From positions 82,965 to 146,964 of the forward strand of contig NZ_QJKD01000015.1 of NCBI RefSeq assembly GCF_003201875.1: DNA of 64,000 nucleotides. The letters run 5' to 3'. The notes under the pieces are model-generated. The model did not search any database. It saw nothing but the letters and a program-made list of their open reading frames with translations, and was not told the origin of the DNA. Source of the stretch: Hungatella effluvii. GTDB lineage: Bacteria > Bacillota > Clostridia > Lachnospirales > Lachnospiraceae. Both the position numbers and the translations under genes were made by a program. Below are positions 1-7,151 of the stretch, in pieces (position 1 is the stretch's first letter; every line of letters starts with the position of its first letter).

Positions 1-133
1 GGGAAATCCCTTTGTCCTCATTTCTTCCTTCCACATCAGGGATATCCTGTGCGGAGGCCGGCATGCCATCCAGAACAATCAGCGGCCGTTTCGGAAGTGC
101 TTTCCCGCATGCAATACAAATCTTATCTCTCAT
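1..133 (-). CDS. SAM-dependent methyltransferase with N-terminal zinc-binding motif (partial, N-terminus only)
   Basis: Reading leftward from an ATG at 131-133, 44 codons are visible before the window ends. The start MRDKICIACGKALPKRPL has a CxxC pair and is followed by LDGMPASAQDIPD. This resembles the zinc-binding N-terminus of class I C-methyltransferases of sugar pathways (Methyltransf_13-type), which carry a CxxC and then a GMP-S-AQ segment. The catalytic Rossmann domain lies outside the window, so the substrate cannot be read. The gene starts 20 bases after the stop of the epimerase gene and is probably translated from the same transcript. The N-terminal motif alone supports the family call; the specific function is unknown. 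Confidence 0.6.
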   Translation of the reverse strand, partial: MRDKICIACGKALPKRPLIVLDGMPASAQDIPDVEGRNEDKGIS

Positions 134-153
134 ACCATAAAAACTCCTGCTTG

Positions 154-1122
154 TCAAATATTTTTTCTTTGGATCAGGCGACGAATTCCCTCCTGAAAGG
201 GTATTTCCTGCCTCCAGTCTGTCGCTTCCATCAGCTTTTTCACATCTGGAATCAGGTTGGCCGGCCCTTCCGCATTCTGAGGCCGCATGCCGTAGCTGTA
301 GCTTCCATGACAGCCGCACTCCTCGTACATCAGACGGACATACTCTCTCAAAGGCCTCGTCTCCCCACTCTCTCCGGCGACGTTAAAGATTCCTTCCGCG
401 CCGCTTAACCAGAGGGCTATGAGCGCTTCCAGCAAGTCATCCAGATACAGAAAATTCCACATCTGCGTGCATTCGCCAAGAGAAAGGTATCCCCCTGCCG
501 GAAATGTCTTAAGACAGCTTTCCACCAGGGACCACGGATGATCTCCCGGTCCGTAGATGCTGAAGATTCTGGCATGAATGTACCGGAAATGATCACTCGC
601 ACGATCTGCGCACGAGTCACCGTGACAATCATGGCCTTCCTGTCTCCAGCGGCTGACCGCTTCCATGGCCTGCCTGCCAAAATCCACCTTCGCTTTCCCA
701 TATTCCGATACAGGATTTAGCGGAGTGTCTTCCATCATCGCTTCCCGGTGGATTCCGTACTCCGCCTGGGAGCCGCTGAACAGAAAGGTCCGGCAGCCCA
801 GCTTTCTCGCGCCTTCCAGCGCTTTTAAGGAGTCAGCCGCGTTCTTCTGCTGCACGTCCCGGTTCATCCGGTTTTCACTGCCTGCGCCGTCCCAGCCAAA
901 ATGAAAAAATGCCTCGCACGGCATCAAAATCGCGCCGTCCAGGCGGTCGGCCTCCTCTAAATTCATCTCAATCACATGGAGGCGTTCCCTTCCCGTATCG
1001 AGCCTTGCAATATTCTTTGACGCAGGACGCACGACTGCATAGACATCATGTCCCATTCCGATCAGTTTGTCAACCATGGGCGCGCCGATAAAACTCGTCG
1101 CGCCCGTCACTACTATATTCAA
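154..1122 (-). CDS. NAD(P)-dependent nucleotide-sugar epimerase/dehydratase
   Basis: 322-residue extended short-chain dehydrogenase. The N-terminal Rossmann motif is GATSFIGAP (residues 7-15). The catalytic YxxxK appears as SEYGKAK around residue 140. A family-typical ARIFSIYGPGDHPW segment follows, then a C-terminal substrate domain. The family acts on nucleotide-activated sugars in the cytoplasm. Translation probably starts at a TTG (1120-1122), because AAGGAG lies about 9 bases upstream and no better ATG is nearby. Just before the ARIFSIYG motif is a segment reading CHGDSCADRASD that is not expected in the family; it corresponds to the repeat at 591-630, which also occurs in the neighbouring ThDP gene. 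The gene lies between that ThDP enzyme and a methyltransferase, consistent with modified-sugar synthesis for a surface glycan. The exact sugar is not determinable. Confidence 0.85.
   Translation of the reverse strand: MNIVVTGATSFIGAPMVDKLIGMGHDVYAVVRPASKNIARLDTGRERLHVIEMNLEEADRLDGAILMPCEAFFHFGWDGAGSENRMNRDVQQKNAADSLKALEGARKLGCRTFLFSGSQAEYGIHREAMMEDTPLNPVSEYGKAKVDFGRQAMEAVSRWRQEGHDCHGDSCADRASDHFRYIHARIFSIYGPGDHPWSLVESCLKTFPAGGYLSLGECTQMWNFLYLDDLLEALIALWLSGAEGIFNVAGESGETRPLREYVRLMYEECGCHGSYSYGMRPQNAEGPANLIPDVKKLMEATDWRQEIPFQEGIRRLIQRKNI
591..630 (-). repeat. 40-bp intragenic insertion-like repeat, copy 1 (inside the epimerase)
   Basis: This segment matches 2569-2608 at 34 of 40 positions, including a final block of 14 identical bases. 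Both copies are on the same strand and in the same reading frame, encoding CHGDSCADRASD here and CHGDSCGERVSD in the ThDP enzyme. It contains a short dyad (GTCAC-C-GTGAC). It falls in a surface-loop position just before a conserved motif, so it looks like an insertion tolerated by the protein. Confidence 0.75.
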
Positions 1123-1177
1123 CGTTTAAACGTCTCCTTATTCTTCACACTTTCGCTGCTCATTTATCACTGTTTCA

Positions 1178-3211
1178 TCATTCCCTGATCCGCGGAATCA
1201 TCATATTCTCATCCATCTCCTCATCCGGAAGGAATGGAGACAAATCTTCCAGCGGCGGAGACACCATGGTTCCGTCGGGAAGGCGTTTCGCGGCTGATTT
1301 CGGTTCAAAATTCTGATCGCGGCTCACGAAGATCTCACAGATCACAGGACCGTCCGTCCGGAGGGCTGTCTCAATGGCCGGAACCAGTTCTCCGTTATGG
1401 CATGCCCTGCAGTAAGGATATCCGTAGGCGCCCGCCAGCTTCTCCATATCCGGGAAGCTTAAGTCGTGGCTGTCCACACCGATTCCCACCAACGGCTCAC
1501 CGAAGAAATTTTTCTGCGTCTGCCGGATCGAATGGTAGCCGCCATTGTTGATCAAAAAGATCTTGATCGGCATCCGGTGATGAATGATCGTCTGAAGCTC
1601 CTGAAGATTCATCTGAATGCTGCCGTCGCCGGTGACCAGGATAATATCGCTGCTGGTGAGCTGCGATACGGGTTGCTGCATGTGGCCTTCCTGCGCAGCC
1701 CGTTCCTGCATACCGCCTTCCAGCACGGCCATGCAGGCCCCGATGGCCGCCGGCAAATCGTATCCCATGGAGGCGATGGCTGAATTCGAGATAAACCGCT
1801 GCCCCTTCTTTATGATACACGCATGCCCGCCGACAACGCAGGCGGAACCGTTGCCTACAACGATCACCTGTTCTTCATTCAGACGGCTGCTCATTTCCTT
1901 CATGAACGCATAGACATTGGCGTCCTCGTCTTCCCCGTGGTCAAAATGCTTCGGAAGGACAACCGGATATTTCTCCTTCCACATGCGGCAGGTCTCCGTC
2001 CATGTTCTGTCCTTAAGCCCGGTGCCGCCGGTAAACACAGGCTGTCCGGCTCCGTACTCTTCATCCAGAACCAGCTCCAACTGTTCCAGCAAATCCTTCA
2101 CATCCGCATGGACCGCCATATCGATGTGAACGGATGGCTTCTTCAGTTCTTCCGGATCAATGTCGTTGACAATGGTATAGGCAGCTCTCGCCCATGTACT
2201 GTAATTATATCCCACCTGGCGGATGCTTAAGCGGCTTCCGAGAGATAAAACCAGGTCACTGTTCTGTATGGCAAAATTGCCCGCGCGGTCTCCCATGCCG
2301 CCGCCGCGGCCCGTGTAGAGCGGGTGGTCATCCGGCATACAGTCCTCGCTGTCCCAGCCGGTCACGACAGGAACGCCAAGCTTTTCCACAACTCTGGAAA
2401 AGACATCGAAGGCATGTCCGATTCGGATTCCATTTCCTGCGTTGATAACAGGCCGTTGGGAGTTTTTAATCTTTTCAATAATTTCTCTGGCCGTTTCCCG
2501 CGTTACGGATGGCGGAAGCACCTGACGCTTCTCGCCCTGCCCCGCATTGTCGGCCTCTATCTTTGGACAATCACTCACACGTTCACCGCACGAATCACCG
2601 TGACAATCGGAAGGCACGGCCCAGCCATCGCCTCCCGCTTCATAATCTTCCGGTGAGAAACCGATCAGTTCCTCTGTCTCAATATAAGCGCCCTGAACGT
2701 TCAGCGGAATGTCAAGCCACGCCGGACCCGGGCGGCCGGAATAGGCCAGATAGATGGCCTTCTCCAGGCAGTAGCGAATTCTCATGGGGTCGATGACCAT
2801 CTCGCTGTACTTTGTCATACAGTCGATCGCCTTCGTGATGTCAAACTCCTGGTCTCCCATGGCTCTGATTCCCACTCCCGACCACCTTGCCGTCGTGTCA
2901 TATCGAACCTGTCCGGATAATACCAGCATGGGTATGGAGTCCAGCCATCCCCCTACAACCCCGGTGATGGCATTGGTGCCCCCCGGGCCTGTCGTAACAC
3001 AGACAGCCGCTATGCGTCCCTGAACCCGCGCATAACACTCTGCCGCGATGGCGCATGCCTGCTCGTGATGATTATAAAGGCAGGTAAGTCCCTCCTGATG
3101 CCCCAGTGCATCATTTAAGTGCATCGCTCCGCCTCCGGTCACGGTAAATACCTGTGTGATACCAAAATCCACAAGTTTTTGGGAGATGTAATTGGATACT
3201 TTCATTCGCAT
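1178..3211 (-). CDS. Thiamine-diphosphate-dependent enzyme, acetolactate-synthase-like
   Basis: 677 residues, longer than the usual 550-600 of the family. The N-terminal Pyr domain has the family FTVTGGGAMHLNDAL and the catalytic glutamate region YNHHEQACAIAAE. A central ThDP-binding fold follows. The C-terminal PP domain carries the ThDP/Mg motif GDGSIQMNLQELQT ending in NN. Such enzymes decarboxylate or ligate 2-oxoacids; in glycan clusters they serve branched or acyl-modified sugar synthesis. The extra length comes from two atypical stretches: one near residues 200-240, containing CHGDSCGERVSD, and one near 505-525, rich in Q and E. The start ATG has AAGGAG 8 bases upstream. It is the first gene of the leftward operon, downstream of the three-copy repeat and the recombinase. 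The substrate is unknown. Confidence 0.85.
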   Translation of the reverse strand: MRMKVSNYISQKLVDFGITQVFTVTGGGAMHLNDALGHQEGLTCLYNHHEQACAIAAECYARVQGRIAAVCVTTGPGGTNAITGVVGGWLDSIPMLVLSGQVRYDTTARWSGVGIRAMGDQEFDITKAIDCMTKYSEMVIDPMRIRYCLEKAIYLAYSGRPGPAWLDIPLNVQGAYIETEELIGFSPEDYEAGGDGWAVPSDCHGDSCGERVSDCPKIEADNAGQGEKRQVLPPSVTRETAREIIEKIKNSQRPVINAGNGIRIGHAFDVFSRVVEKLGVPVVTGWDSEDCMPDDHPLYTGRGGGMGDRAGNFAIQNSDLVLSLGSRLSIRQVGYNYSTWARAAYTIVNDIDPEELKKPSVHIDMAVHADVKDLLEQLELVLDEEYGAGQPVFTGGTGLKDRTWTETCRMWKEKYPVVLPKHFDHGEDEDANVYAFMKEMSSRLNEEQVIVVGNGSACVVGGHACIIKKGQRFISNSAIASMGYDLPAAIGACMAVLEGGMQERAAQEGHMQQPVSQLTSSDIILVTGDGSIQMNLQELQTIIHHRMPIKIFLINNGGYHSIRQTQKNFFGEPLVGIGVDSHDLSFPDMEKLAGAYGYPYCRACHNGELVPAIETALRTDGPVICEIFVSRDQNFEPKSAAKRLPDGTMVSPPLEDLSPFLPDEEMDENMMIPRIRE
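2569..2608 (-). repeat. 40-bp intragenic insertion-like repeat, copy 2 (inside the ThDP enzyme)
   Basis: Matches 591-630 at 34 of 40 bases, in the same orientation and the same codon frame. It lies in a linker between the Pyr and central domains of the ThDP enzyme, where extra residues would be tolerated. The surrounding protein stretch (about residues 195-240) is also unusual for the family, so the inserted piece may be longer than the conserved 40 bases. Confidence 0.75.
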
Positions 3212-3244
3212 GATGGATTCTCCTTACATAAAAAATAATAAATG

Positions 3245-3384
3245 TCTGTCTAAGTACGATAATACCTCGCTAAGTACTCATAGTACACCATGGTCACTAA
3301 ACTCGTGAAGTACCTCGTTAAGTGTCCAGGTGTGCATTCGTACTAAGCTCGAAAATACCTCGCTAAGTACTCATAGTATACCAC
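3245..3384. repeat. Three imperfect tandem copies of a roughly 46-bp unit in the operon leader
   Basis: On the minus strand the core CTTAGCGAGGTATT occurs at about 3359-3372, as CTTAACGAGGTACT at about 3311-3324, and again at about 3262-3275. Each is followed by a CGAG-CTTAGT or similar tail. The outer two copies share about 30 nearly identical bases (3261-3290 and 3354-3383). These contain the dyad GTACT-CAT-AGTAC, which is perfect in the left copy. The array fills the space between the recombinase gene and the ThDP gene, so it could be recombination sites, a regulator-binding array or a structured leader. Confidence 0.7.
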
Positions 3385-3406
3385 ACCCCTTATAAAATGC
3401 ATATTG
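3375..3406 (-). promoter_or_regulatory. Possible extended -10 promoter at the outer repeat copy
   Basis: On the minus strand TGGTATACT (with TATACT at 3375-3380) is an extended -10 match. The -35 region 17 bases upstream is poor. It would drive the leftward ThDP-epimerase-methyltransferase operon. The same TGGTATACT motif precedes the operon starting at 61.6 kb, which strengthens the call slightly. Confidence 0.35.
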
Positions 3407-3435
3407 AAGTTTTTCTTACTTTTTACCCCCTTTTC

Positions 3436-4245
3436 TCACCAGTCTACTACCTGGTCTACAATCTGCTGTTGTTCGGAACTCGTTCTTCTCAAGTAAATCC
3501 TCGTTGTCTCGATGCTTTCATGCCCCATTAAGTCGGCCAGAAGCGCGATGTCTGAGAATTTTTCCAGGAAATTCTTCGCGAACCGGTGGCGAAAGGAATG
3601 GGGATAGACCACCTCCACGGGGATCCCGTACCGGGCGGCAAATTTCTTCAGCTGCCCGGCAATTCCCCTCGTAGTGATACGGTCTCCCGAACGGTTTAAA
3701 AAAAGAAAACCGCTCTCGATTCCACGGTATTTAATCCACTGCATAGCCTCTTCCCGCAGGGCGCTCGGTATGTAAATACGCCGAATTTTTCCGCCCTTGG
3801 AATAGAGATCTAAGTAGCCCGTCTGCACATGCTCCGCCTTAATCTGAACCAGTTCGCTCACCCTGGCTCCTGTGGCGGCCATGAAACGGATGACAAAATA
3901 CCAGAACCATTCCCCGTCCCTTCTTAAGCACTCCTTAAAATACATATAATCTGCGTCGCTGATTACATTTTCCAGATACGTCTTCTGTTGTACCTTGACA
4001 GAAGATAATGCCAGTTTTTCCTTGCCGATTGCTTCCAGATAACAGTTTACTGCCCTTATCCGCAGGTTCACGGTTTTCGGTTTGTAGTTTTCAAGCAGGA
4101 ACAGTTTGTATTTTTGGAGATTACTTTTCGTCACTCTGTCATACCGGCCGCAATACTGTTTCACCGCGTATACATAGGCTTTTATCGTATTATCGGCCAG
4201 ATTGCTTCTACGGAGGAACCCCTCAAATTCTACATCCATCTCCAT
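3436..4245 (-). CDS. Tyrosine recombinase (XerC/D-like site-specific recombinase)
   Basis: 269 residues: an N-terminal SAM-like core-binding domain (about 1-85) and a C-terminal catalytic domain. The catalytic residues are visible: Arg in ATGARVSEL, Lys in the YSKGGKIRRI beta-hairpin, His and Arg in YPHSFRHRF, His in LMGHESIETT and the nucleophilic Tyr in RIYLRR. The protein is therefore probably active. AAGGAG lies about 9 bases before the ATG at 4243-4245. It is encoded just upstream of, and in the same direction as, the sugar operon, with the three-copy repeat between them. This arrangement recalls recombinases that invert promoters of surface-glycan operons, but no partner inverted site was found inside the window. 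It could also be an integrase of a lost element. Confidence 0.9.
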   Translation of the reverse strand: MEMDVEFEGFLRRSNLADNTIKAYVYAVKQYCGRYDRVTKSNLQKYKLFLLENYKPKTVNLRIRAVNCYLEAIGKEKLALSSVKVQQKTYLENVISDADYMYFKECLRRDGEWFWYFVIRFMAATGARVSELVQIKAEHVQTGYLDLYSKGGKIRRIYIPSALREEAMQWIKYRGIESGFLFLNRSGDRITTRGIAGQLKKFAARYGIPVEVVYPHSFRHRFAKNFLEKFSDIALLADLMGHESIETTRIYLRRTSSEQQQIVDQVVDW

Positions 4246-4284
4246 GTTCTGTTATCTCCTTCCATATCTGCCATCAACCCACAC

Positions 4285-4329
4285 TTTCGCTACCCACCTA
4301 GCGTACGTTATAATCGCAGAGTAATGCAA
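4285..4329 (+). promoter_or_regulatory. Promoter of the cell-wall repeat gene, with a block shared with the 61.8-kb gene
   Basis: TATAAT at 4309-4314 is a consensus -10; the -35 (TTTCGC at 4285-4290, spacing 18) is weak. Exactly six bases after TATAAT lies GTAATGCAA (4321-4329). The same TATAAT-N6-GTAATGCAA arrangement is found at 61742-61762 before the other large cell-wall repeat gene, and both have GCTACCCA upstream. The match argues for a shared promoter and start region. Confidence 0.6.
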
Positions 4330-4384
4330 CTATGGATTTTCGGCCACGACAAATCAAAGTGAGAAAAAAGGAGAGAAATTTTTT

Positions 4385-5743
4385 ATGAAAAAGAATTTAA
4401 AAATGATGGCTGTATTATCCGCTGCGGCAGTAATGACCGTAGCAGCTCCAGAGATGGGCTTCACCGCAGGTTCTTCCATCGCATATGCGAAGACAATCGG
4501 CTGGGTAGAGGAAAACGGTTCCTTCAAATATTATGAAGAAGACGATTACTTCTTAACAGACACCTGGAAGAAGCGCGGCGAAGACTGGTATTACTTAAAT
4601 GAAGAAGGCGAAATCGCCACAAATGCACAGATTGATGAATATTACGTTGATGAAACCGGCAAACGGGTTATGGACCAGTGGATCTCCATTGAAAATGAAG
4701 ACGCATGGGACTCCCCTGACGCAGCCGAGTACCACTGGTACTATTACGGAAAGAACGGCAAGGCCGCGGTTTCCAAATGGCAGAAGGTCGGCGAAAGCTG
4801 GTATTACTTCAACGAAGACGGACAGATGATGACAGGAAAGGTAGAAATAGATAACGCGACATACTACCTGGGTGAGGCAAACGACGGCGTGATGAAGACC
4901 GGCTGGATTCAGCTGGAAAATGAAAGCGACGATCCTGAGATGACCCATTCCTGGTACTATTTTGACACAAACGGAAAAATGGTAGAAAATCAGGTCGATA
5001 AAAAGATCAGCGGCGACTACTATACCTTCGTAGACGGCGTAATGCAGACAGGTTGGTTTAAGCTTCCTGCAGAAGAGAATGCAGAAAATGCAACTCCTTC
5101 CGATGCTGCAGAAAATACAGCAACCACCGTGGCCGGATATCAGTACTATGAGCCGGAAAATGGAAAACGCGTAACCGGATGGAGAACCATCGAGGGCGTG
5201 GAGGGCATCAGCGCAGAAGGTGAACTTTATAACTTCTACTTCAAAAACGGTAAGCCGTACCATGCAGATAACGGACTTCAGTTATTCACTGTAGAGTCTA
5301 AGAAATATGCGTTTAATACAAAGGGTGAAATGCAGACTGGTTTAAAGGTTGTCAATCTGGAAGATGGAGAAATTGCCAACTTCTACTTCGCAGAGGACGG
5401 CGTTATGAGAACCGGCAAGCAGGTTATTTACAATGAAGATTTAGATGAGAATCAGACATGGTTCTTCTATACCGACGGCTCCAGAAAGGGCCAGGGCTTC
5501 CATGGTATCCGTGACAACACACTGTACGAGTATGGTTTAAGAAAAGACGCAGACTCTGATTTAAGACTGGCTCCGATGAATTACGACGGAAACCAGTATC
5601 TGGTGAACACAAGCGGTTCCATCCAGAAGGCGTCCTCTTCCTCCAAATCCGCTACAAAGCCGGAACTTGGAAATGGCTTCAAAGATTATAAAGATTCTAA
5701 CGGCAAGACCTGGGTTGTCGACGTAAACGGCATTATCCAGTAA
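4385..5743 (+). CDS. Secreted cell-wall-binding repeat protein
   Basis: 452 residues with a signal peptide: a KK-rich start, a hydrophobic core through about residue 25 and a likely cleavage after AYA near residue 36. The mature part is a series of about 20-residue aromatic/glycine repeats of the CW_binding_1 (choline-binding-like) type, for example EDWYYLNEEGEIATN and SWYYFNEDGQMMTG. Such repeats anchor proteins to cell-wall polymers. No catalytic domain is visible, so its role may be structural or adhesive. A strong AAGGAGAG site precedes the ATG, and a strong terminator follows at about 5.8 kb, so it is probably monocistronic. A related 516-residue protein is encoded at 61.8 kb and a 246-residue one at 11.4 kb. 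Confidence 0.85.
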   Translation: MKKNLKMMAVLSAAAVMTVAAPEMGFTAGSSIAYAKTIGWVEENGSFKYYEEDDYFLTDTWKKRGEDWYYLNEEGEIATNAQIDEYYVDETGKRVMDQWISIENEDAWDSPDAAEYHWYYYGKNGKAAVSKWQKVGESWYYFNEDGQMMTGKVEIDNATYYLGEANDGVMKTGWIQLENESDDPEMTHSWYYFDTNGKMVENQVDKKISGDYYTFVDGVMQTGWFKLPAEENAENATPSDAAENTATTVAGYQYYEPENGKRVTGWRTIEGVEGISAEGELYNFYFKNGKPYHADNGLQLFTVESKKYAFNTKGEMQTGLKVVNLEDGEIANFYFAEDGVMRTGKQVIYNEDLDENQTWFFYTDGSRKGQGFHGIRDNTLYEYGLRKDADSDLRLAPMNYDGNQYLVNTSGSIQKASSSSKSATKPELGNGFKDYKDSNGKTWVVDVNGIIQ

Positions 5744-5796
5744 TGCATAGAAAGTAATAAATAAAAAGCAGCAAAAGTTTCATCCGTTCAAACCGG

Positions 5797-5827
5797 CAGG
5801 CTGCCCCTTGGGGCAGTCTGTTTTTTT
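5797..5827 (+). terminator. Rho-independent terminator of the cell-wall repeat gene
   Basis: An 11-bp stem built on CTGCCCC-TT-GGGGCAG, extended by four outer pairs including one G-U, is directly followed by seven T. It lies 54 bases after the stop codon of the cell-wall repeat gene. Confidence 0.9.
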
Positions 5828-6006
5828 ACTGCATCAGGGATGAGAATATACAGTTCTTACGTTTAAAACCCAAAAAACCAGATTGCATTTTTTGCTCCTT
5901 ATTTAGAGCAATAGTGTTAAAAAAACATAAAATTTTGGAAATTTCTACAAAAAGGCGATATTTCGCGTTACAATTTCATTCATTATACGTTATATATATA
6001 GAAGAG

Positions 6007-6025
6007 TCCTGCCATTTTGGCAGGA
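6007..6025 (+). other. Perfect 8-bp hairpin in the leader of the zinc-ribbon gene
   Basis: TCCTGCCA-TTT-TGGCAGGA is a perfect inverted repeat with a three-base loop, ending about 12 bases before the ribosome binding site of the gene at 6047. No T-run follows, so it is unlikely to be a terminator. It may protect or regulate the mRNA leader. The rest of 5828-6046 is AT-rich and shows nothing else. Confidence 0.4.
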
Positions 6026-6046
6026 AAAGCAAAAAAGGAGGACGCT

Positions 6047-6490
6047 ATGAGAGAGCTTTCCGTGTACTATTGTTCGAAATGCGGGTATTATGGATATTAC
6101 CAGCTTCCTAAAAATGCGGTATGTCCCAAATGCTCCGTGGACATGGTACCTTTGTCCATCAGTTTTCAGGACTTTATGGATTTAAGCTGTGAAGAGCGGG
6201 ACGATTTACTGTCGAAACAGATTATTTCTGCTTCTTCTCCTTACGTCAAACGCCTGATGGCGCCGCACAAGGCCTATAATAACAGAGAGGTCATCGCCCG
6301 CATGAGCGATCGCATCGTCGAACTGGAAGCCGAAAATAAAAAGCTGAACGAGACCGTTGAATGGATGCATCAGACAATCTGGGATCTGGTGCGTAAAAAC
6401 AAAGGAATCGAACCGGCCGGCAAATCTCCTATTCCACCATCTGGGAAAAAAGCTTCCGGCGGCACCGATAACTCCGAAAATCCGGAATAG
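6047..6490 (+). CDS. Zinc-ribbon hypothetical protein with C-terminal coiled coil
   Basis: 147 residues from the ATG at 6047, chosen because AAAGGAGG lies just upstream. The N-terminus has two cysteine pairs (YYCSKCGYY and AVCPKCSVD), a rubredoxin-like zinc ribbon. The middle is unassigned, and residues about 90-120 (VELEAENKKLNETVEWMHQ) form a likely coiled coil. The tail is rich in P, S and G. No family function was recognised. A convergent small gene at 6542-6691 encodes a similar short coiled coil, which may point to paired partners. The protein is probably cytoplasmic, as there is no signal peptide or membrane segment. Confidence 0.65.
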   Translation: MRELSVYYCSKCGYYGYYQLPKNAVCPKCSVDMVPLSISFQDFMDLSCEERDDLLSKQIISASSPYVKRLMAPHKAYNNREVIARMSDRIVELEAENKKLNETVEWMHQTIWDLVRKNKGIEPAGKSPIPPSGKKASGGTDNSENPE

Positions 6491-6541
6491 CAATAACAGA
6501 GAGTTTTATTGGGAGTGCGGGGCACTCCCCCTCACCCTCGG

Positions 6542-6691
6542 TCATGCAATCCTGTCAGAACTTATGTAATGTTCGATCAGTCTGTTAAGCGTCTGATTTA
6601 ATTTCGATATCACCCTGCGAAGCTTAACATTTTCTTCCATTAACCTCATATTCTCCATTTCCATGAACCTCATCTTTTCAGTATCAGTCAT
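6542..6691 (-). CDS. Small coiled-coil hypothetical protein (49 aa)
   Basis: A 49-codon gene whose ATG at 6689-6691 is preceded by a strong AAAGGAGGG. The open frame continues further upstream, but this start is the only one with a ribosome binding site. The protein begins MTDTEKMRFMEMENMRL and continues as a regular heptad-like helix (EENVKLRRVISKLNQTLNRL). It resembles the helix of the convergent zinc-ribbon protein. Function unknown. Existence is supported by the ribosome binding site and by the clean coiled-coil pattern, not by a recognised family. Confidence 0.55.
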   Translation of the reverse strand: MTDTEKMRFMEMENMRLMEENVKLRRVISKLNQTLNRLIEHYISSDRIA

Positions 6692-6881
6692 GTGGAAAAC
6701 CCTCCTTTTTTTGCTTTTCTTGTAACCACTATAAGACGTTTCCGGCCGTTTGAAAAGCAAAACATATCGCAATATTCGACAAAACGGCGGCCTCACAAAA
6801 AGTCAATAAACACACGGTTAAGTCAAAAAAAATCAGCAGTACCATATGTATCCATCTTCTCCGAAAGGAAGTACCAGATAT

Positions 6882-7151
6882 ATGAAAAACGATGTCATTT
6901 ACGATTTCGACAAAATTATTCTCATCGATCCAAACCCACCGGCAAAAAATGTGCAGCAGGCCTGCTACGGTATGGTCCCCAGAGCCTCCTACCGCCCGGG
7001 AGCCCTAAAAAACATTTTGGAAAACCGTTTTGAGAACAAACGAATCATACTCCGTGCCGCCGGAGATGAGCGGGTTATCAAAGAGGCGCTTTGGGTGTTG
7101 GGGGCATGTGGGTATTTCGATAAGATTGTGATTGAGGGGGAGGAGCGGTAG
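6882..7151 (+). CDS. Hypothetical protein (89 aa)
   Basis: The start at 6882 (MKNDVIYDFDKIILIDPNPP) is favoured because AAGGAAG lies about 11 bases upstream; an earlier ATG at 6846 would add 12 residues and has no clear site. The product is a small soluble alpha/beta-looking protein with no signal peptide, ending in EEALWVLGACGYFDKIVIEGEER-like residues. I do not recognise the family. Neighbours are the two small coiled-coil genes on the left and a gene-poor stretch on the right, giving no functional hint. Confidence 0.5.
   Translation: MKNDVIYDFDKIILIDPNPPAKNVQQACYGMVPRASYRPGALKNILENRFENKRIILRAAGDERVIKEALWVLGACGYFDKIVIEGEER

Noticed and set aside
1497..1820. Open frames lying inside the ThDP gene on either strand
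   Set aside because: They are frame shadows of a well-supported enzyme gene, with no independent start signal.
4385..5743. Tandem DNA repeats inside the cell-wall repeat genes
   Set aside because: They reflect protein repeats with diverged codons, not a separate DNA repeat element.
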